Shown here in pieces: positions 58,617-64,000 of a stretch of 64,000 nucleotides of DNA. The first letter of the stretch is position 1. Every line of letters begins with the position of its first letter. The DNA is from Scleromitrula shiraiana (Eukaryota; Ascomycota; Leotiomycetes; Helotiales; Sclerotiniaceae): positions 992,001-1,056,000 of the forward strand of contig JABELC010000002.1 of NCBI GenBank assembly GCA_028455995.1, in the 5' to 3' direction. Below the pieces are notes generated by a model. The model was not told where the DNA came from, made no database searches, and saw nothing but the letters and a program-made list of their open reading frames with translations. A program made the translations under genes and the position numbers.

Positions 58617-59097
58617 ATGGAAAAGTGGTTCTTGACATCAAGCACAAATTCAGACCTATCTCCGACGCAACTTCTCGATTTACTTGGGTCCATTAAATCC
58701 GGTCCCAATATTCGTTATTGCAAGGCTGTGGATGAAAAGACTAATGAGACTATTGCAACTGCGAAATGGACCATATATGATCCATTAGACGTAAACACAT
58801 ATCTTAGCCAGCAGAAAAAAGAATTATCTCGAGTATCAAAAAGATGGAGCAATATGGAAGAGGCTCATAAACAGCGAGCTATTTATTTAAATCAACGTTC
58901 ATACATGATGTTAATGAATTTGCGCTTCGATGCTTATACAGTGGGGTATGGACTTGGCAGATTCAATGAGTCTAGATGCATATTTGGAGGCTAAGAAGGA
59001 ATTAGTGCCATATTATGGCAAGTTTGGATTTTGTGAAGTAGGACAGGTTATTTTAGGGTATAAGTTAGAGGGGGTATGCCAAGACCTGTCGTTGTAA
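58617..59097 (+). pseudogene. GNAT acetyltransferase remnant, frameshifted and internally deleted
   Basis: Two frames together resemble a fungal GNAT protein. The first frame (58617-58929) carries RYCKAVDEKTNETIATAKWTI and YLNQRSYMMLMNL. At 58930 the text continues in another frame with MLIQWGMDLADSMSLDAYLE and LVPYYGKFGFCEVGQVI, ending at TAA 59095-59097. The acetyl-CoA pyrophosphate-binding segment (usually a DPxYQRRGxG-type stretch) that should lie between them is missing, and no GT-AG pair fits the 10-base gap, so a deletion with frameshift is the simplest reading. The N-terminal strand and first helix are also absent. Confidence 0.72.
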
Positions 59098-59852
59098 GTT
59101 TACTGTTGTCGCCGTTACCATGGAATGATGTAGTTCTAATATCGATAGTGTATGCTTCGATCTCACAAATCTACTTACCAAATATCCAAATGAAATGGAA
59201 CAATAATGTTTTCTTTATAGAAGAAGATTTAAACCCGCAATCGAATGGCCCTCATCATTACTACAGAATTTGCTGCTACTGTTATCAATATAACCCAAGT
59301 TGGGTTATCTGATATCTATAAGGTCGGATTAGTACTTCAAGTGAACTATTTCGTATGGGAATGATCGAAGGAATGGCTCGTCTTGATTTAGTATAGGCAT
59401 CCGGCGAGTGCTAGTATGAGAATACCAACACCTATAATGACTCGATGAAGGTCAAATTTCTTGGATACTACTCAAAATTCCCACTCGAGACATCCAAACT
59501 TCAGGGTTCCTTTCCATTTCCTTCTTCTCTGATTCCCAAAAACATCAACTCAACCATAACTGCCAACGTACCGCGAGGTATGCATTCCATCGTGCTATCA
59601 CGTTTGATGGATTTGGACCCTCGTTGTATTTGATGACTAGGAGGGATTGGTAGTACTTGTTGATGAACGATTTGGAGGGGGCGGCGATTCACCCGGTGTT
59701 GGTTGAGAGGTGCGGGGGGAGAATGGCGCGGCTCCGGATCATGTGAGGATGTCTCAGGGGGATGCTTTGGAGTTCTGGAGGATAGGTTGAAGACTGCTGT
59801 TACGAGCGGTTGGGGGTTTATGACGGCGATAATATACCATAATTGCAATAGT

Positions 59853-59885
59853 GATTAATAGTAATGATAATGATAATGATAATGA
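59853..59885. repeat. (TGATAA)n hexamer repeat
   Basis: About five imperfect copies of TGATAA. Confidence 0.85.
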
Positions 59886-60883
59886 CAACAAGAATTAAGG
59901 ATATGTATTATTCGAAGATGAAGAACCAGATATAAAAAAATAACATGTTGTATACTGTATAGTGTATACTATACCAGATTTCTACGTCGTTATATATAAT
60001 TTCCTCATGTTTGAATTCAAACATTATGATGGTTATGTAAAATATGATGAAATTGATGATATACCTGATCAGTTGGTGTAACAATGCAAGACCTAGCCAA
60101 TCCTATTAACATTGAACGACCAATCACCAATTTTTGATAATGGTTCCAAGCCAAGCCAAAGTATCATCGGGTTCTTCGCTAATCTGTTGAATATAAGAAG
60201 ATAACATGGATCCATAGATGAGAGCGGCCCAGCAGTAACACAAGATATGTGCCAATTCAATATTGATATATCAGCCAGCATGCACTTCCAAGATTGATTT
60301 TCCGAATTATCAAATTCCATTATTTTACCCCAGATTATGAATATCGATATATGAATATCGATATACCTACTATATAGTATGTATAGGTAACTACTACCTA
60401 ATAAGGTAGGTACGAAACGATAATTTATTTTAATATTTTAATATTCCGAGTTCCGAATTCACTGTTACCCGGTTGAACCCAGCGAGACCAGTTAGTACCC
60501 GTTACCCGTTAATATTACCGTTTTCATCTCGGGATATTTAAACCGAAAGCCACGCCCGCCACGCCCGCCACGCTACTTACTCATCACGCCTGCCACGATT
60601 TCTCCCAAACAATCGATCAATGGCTGGGAATGGGGGTTATTATGAGGTAACATTTTAAGCCATCTGTGTAAATTTCTTTCTTTTTATCGTAATAATCTAT
60701 CAAATCAAATATTTGGATCTGGGTACAATTCCTCTTTATAGTATAGTGCATTTTTGATGGCTTTTTGATGGTCTTTTCAAGGTTTCTGGATCCATTTAAA
60801 ATATTATTAATCCCATATATAATTGTCATTGATTGGATGGGGAAGCTTGGGAAATCTTTTTTTCTGTCTCTTTTTTATCCGAT

Positions 60884-60936
60884 CTTGTGCTTGTGCTTGC
60901 CTTATGCTTGTGCTTGTGCTTGTGCTTATGCTTATG
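60884..60936. repeat. (TGCTTG)n hexamer repeat
   Basis: About eight copies of TGCTTG or TGCTTA. Confidence 0.88.
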
Positions 60937-61275
60937 GTGGGGTTGAAATGACAATGCTTGAATTGATTGATGTGATTGATAGAAAAGGGAAAACACAAGT
61001 AAAAAAAGATTCCAAGAAGGAAAAGCAAAGAAAAATTGGGATAATGAGATGGGATAGGATGGATAGTTGTTACAAAAGGGATGGATAGTCATAAATAGGA
61101 TAGAATAACATTCTATGGTGTAATTTTGACTACAAATAAGTCTAGGCTTTCATTTCCAATTGATAACACTAAATAATTACCTAGAACTAGTACAATTACT
61201 ATTACCATTAGTTTAACAGTGAGTTTAAAGCTTCTTTCAATTTTTTTGAAATCTTTTTTTTTTCTTATCATAGAA

Positions 61276-61379
61276 CTATCCTAATCCTATCCTATCCTAT
61301 CCTAATCCTATCCATCTATCTATCTATCTATCTATCTACATATCTATATATACTTACTTACTTACTTACTTACTTACTT
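61276..61379. repeat. Compound (CCTAT)n, (CTAT)n, (ACTT)n array
   Basis: Pentamers of CCTAT followed by about seven CTAT and seven ACTT tetramers, about 280 bases before the MATE start codon. Confidence 0.9.
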
Positions 61380-61655
61380 GGTTGTTTTCATCTTTCTCAC
61401 TATTTTCTTACAATTGTTCATTTCATTCTATCTCACCTGAGATTGTATCTGCACCTGCCAATATCAATCAATTCACCGAACTCACCGCAGAATTGAGTCG
61501 TCTTGCCAACTGCATTGCATAACACTAGCTCAATATCGTGAAGAAGGTAATGGAAACTAGGTATTTAAGGTAGTCACTTTTATAGCTCTGATCAAATATA
61601 AGCTATAACCTTTCAATTTTCTGGCCATTGTCAAGAATCTTCATCTTTTACAAAA

Positions 61656-63778
61656 ATGTCTTCTTTTCCAGTACCTATCAAATCTGGAGAGAATGGCAAT
61701 GGCTCAATGGCCAGATCTCCATTCAATGCTTCATTCTTATCTAGCTCTCCTATAGCTCAAGAATCTCTTGCGCGCGATCTCGCAGAATATCCCGCAGATG
61801 AGATAGAATCACCAGAGCGGGATGAAACTACTAGTTCCGGGGATGAATCCTCGGAAGCTTCGACTGTTCGACCAGAAGATACACAACATTCTATGACACA
61901 TTCGTATAGAAGACCAAGTTTTGTAGCATTCGGTGGCACACGTCCAGCTGTAACACCATCTTCTCATCGGGATGCGAATTATTTGAGCAAGAGAGAGAGG
62001 CACGAATCGAGAAATGAAGAGAGAAGTTTATTGAGAGACAATCATCTAGCTCCGCCAAAACATCCCGAGCCCCCGAAACGAAGTGTAGCGAATCGATTGT
62101 ACAGAAAGTTATTCAGTACCAAAATACCAAAGTCTGATGAGGAATCTGGAGAGGTATCGGAGAATACTGCTCTGTTACCAAATGGACAACAGGAAACACC
62201 ACGTTTACGACATGAGAGATTAAATCGACAATGGGAACAAGCTGTAGCGGCCGGATTGATAAAAACTACATGGCAACGAGAGGCAAAAACACTTTGGAGA
62301 TATTCGGTTCCATTGGTTGTTACGTTCGTCCTACAGTATTCCTTGACTGTGGCGAGTATTTTTACAGTCGGACGTCTTGGAAAGGTGGAACTGGGTGCAG
62401 TCAGCTTAGCGAGTATGACGGCAAATATAACCGGTTATGCGATTTATCAAGGATTGGCTACAAGTTTGGATACACTTTGTGCACAAGCATACGGGTCGGG
62501 GAAGAAAAGTCTCGTGGGTCTGCAGTTACAGAGAATGGTATATTTTCTCTGGGCTCTAACAATTCCAATTGGTTTAGTTTGGTTCAATTCTCCAGCAATT
62601 CTGGAACGTATCGTACCGGATAAACGATCAGCAGAACTTGCAGGTCTTTATTTGAGGATTCTTCTCATTGGAGCTCCTGGATTTGCGGCTTTTGAAAGTG
62701 GAAAAAGATATGTGCAAGCTCAAGGGTTATTTTCGGCTACGACATATGTCCTGCTGATTTGTGCACCATTGAATGCCTTTCTAAATTGGCTTTTCGTGTG
62801 GAAATTCGAATGGGGATATGTTGGAGCTCCTATTGCGGTTGCCGTTACAGATAATTTGCTTCCATTGCTTCTCTTCCTTTACGTTAAATTTGTAGATGGA
62901 AAGGAGTGTTGGACTGGTTTCACCAAGAGAGCTTTCCACAACTGGGGTAAGTTTACACGCATGTTTTATTGAGGAAATACTAATGAATTACAGGTCCGAT
63001 GATTAAACTTGCTCTTCCGGGTCTCTTGATGGTTGAGGCTGAATACTTGGCTTTCGAAGTTCTCACCTTAGCTGCAAGCTACTTCTCTGTTACACATCTT
63101 GCAGCTCAAAGTATTCTATCTACTTTGACAGCTCTAACATTCCAAATCCCCTTTTCTATATCCATTGCGGCTTCAACACGTGTAGCGAATCTAATTGGTG
63201 CTACACTTTCCGACGCAGCCAAAACAAGCTCCAAAGTGGTCAGTTACATCCTGTATCTTCATTTCTTCAAAACCCACCTAACAATTTATAGGCACTCGGC
63301 ATAGCATGTGTAGTTGGAATCTTTAACCTAACACTAATTTCCTCCCTCCGCCACCTCATCCCCCAACTCTTCACCGACGACCCAGATGTAATCCTCCTCG
63401 TATCCCGCGTCCTCCCTCTCTGCGCCGCCTTCCAACTCTTTGACGCCGTAGCTGCCAATTGCAGTGGTCTGTTACGTGGTCTGGGTAGACAAGAAATCGG
63501 CGGATATGTAAATCTTTTCTGCTACTATGTTGTGGCGATGCCGATTTCGTTCGGAACAGGTTTCGGTTTGGGTTGGAAATTACAGGGTCTTTGGTCGGGA
63601 GTTGCGTTGGCGTTGGGTTTGGTGGCTGCTATTGAGAGTTTGTTTTTGTGGAGGATTGATTGGGATCATGCTGTTGAGGTGAGTTGTTTGAATTGTACTA
63701 TTTATGGAGTATTTGAGTGAACATTACTGACTCTTTTTTCTCCTCTAGGCCGCACAGGACAGAAACGCCGCAAATTAA
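61656..63778 (+). CDS. MATE-family (MatE) efflux transporter
   Basis: Multidrug and toxin extrusion-type cation antiporter of 650 residues, from exons 61656-62946, 62994-63238, 63292-63678 and 63749-63778. The first 200 residues are a cytoplasmic Ser/Glu-rich tail, including NTALLPN. Twelve helices follow in two MatE repeats: LVVTFVLQYSLTVASIFTVG, GLATSLDTLCAQAYGSG (a MATE hallmark) and YLRILLIGAPGFAAFESGK in the first, then IKLALPGLLMVEAEYLAFE, QSILSTLTALTFQIPFSIS and NCSGLLRGLGRQEIGGYVN in the second. The third intron starts GTCAGT's relative GTGAGT and the second GTCAGT. The last exon adds AAQDRNAAN. Resembles yeast Erc1 and Candida-type MATE proteins; substrate unknown. Confidence 0.93.
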
Positions 63779-64000
63779 TAAACTTTGCATATATTCACAT
63801 CAGATAAATTGGAATTTTGGATCCAGGAGTTGGAATTGGTACATCTATTTATGCCGTACAGGGTGGTAACAAAAAACTAATGGGGAACATGGTGGTGATT
63901 TTCGTTTCGGGCATGGATTTTGTTGTTGGATCGTTGACTTTTAGGGGGGGGTTTTTGGACATTCATTCAATGACTCTCATCTCGATCATTTATGTATATA

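Larger units (their letters stand above)
59098..61655. other. Gene-poor region with repeats, upstream of the MATE gene
   Basis: About 2.5 kb. The first 700 bases hold several short open frames that may be further decay products (for example 59445-59633, plus strand) but are not assignable. Further on are TGATAA copies, GCCACGCCC repeats near 60550-60575, a TGCTTG array and a compound TATC/TTAC array. Pyrimidine-rich sequence before the MATE start probably belongs to its promoter. Confidence 0.5.

Noticed and set aside
59445..59848. Short plus- and minus-strand frames next to the GNAT remnant
   Set aside because: No family resemblance and inconsistent frames; kept only as possible decay.

Overview
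The window is nuclear DNA from a filamentous ascomycete. The genes carry many short GT-AG introns of about 45 to 160 bases, there are fungus-specific families (Zn2Cys6 regulator, ATP25, Git3-type receptor, PTH11-like rhodopsin protein), and an AT-rich stretch has the look of repeat-induced point mutation. Gene content and protein style fit Leotiomycetes, most likely a Sclerotiniaceae relative of Botrytis, Sclerotinia or Monilinia; the genus is an inference.

Layout. 1-1258: 5' part of a nirA/nit-4-type nitrate regulator, running off the left edge. 1.3-5.9 kb: gene-poor, with microsatellites and one possible decayed ORF. 5.9-7.8 kb: hexokinase-family sugar kinase with an 18-base micro-exon. 8.6-10.6 kb: GILT-like protein and DcpS decapping scavenger, whose coding ends overlap tail to tail. 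11.6-13.4 kb: DHA1 MFS transporter. 14.1-16.6 kb: Cdc5/Cef1 splicing factor. 17.1-17.9 kb: small secreted Cys/Thr-rich protein. 18.9-26.1 kb: a divergent mitochondrial pair, RPO41 and ATP25. 26.8-29.0 kb: an unknown protein facing a class I glutamine amidotransferase. 30.1-32.1 kb: a second MFS transporter. 33.1-40.4 kb: two seven-helix proteins on the minus strand, a Git3/GPR-4-like receptor and a PTH11-like rhodopsin-domain protein. 41.1-43.4 kb: AT-rich decayed transposon with nested inverted repeats. 44.2-48.8 kb: RIO2 kinase and proteasome RPN1, divergent. 49.5-53.4 kb: MLH1 and a PflX-like radical SAM protein, divergent. 54.0-57.0 kb: secreted-type GMC oxidoreductase with a long Ser/Pro-rich tail. 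57.3-58.3 kb: DUF202 membrane protein. 58.6-59.1 kb: GNAT acetyltransferase pseudogene. 61.7-63.8 kb: MATE-family transporter.

The genes are mostly independent housekeeping functions (mitochondrial transcription, splicing, decapping, ribosome maturation, proteasome, mismatch repair) mixed with environmental sensing and transport. I see no biosynthetic cluster and no RNA gene. Exon structures were assembled by hand from splice signals, reading phase and family conservation; all phases close.

The most unusual signal is compositional. At about a dozen places the plus strand switches abruptly from C-rich to G-rich, always in that order whichever way the gene runs, and usually with a local rise in GC. 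These switches fall inside or at the ends of many genes and are absent from others.
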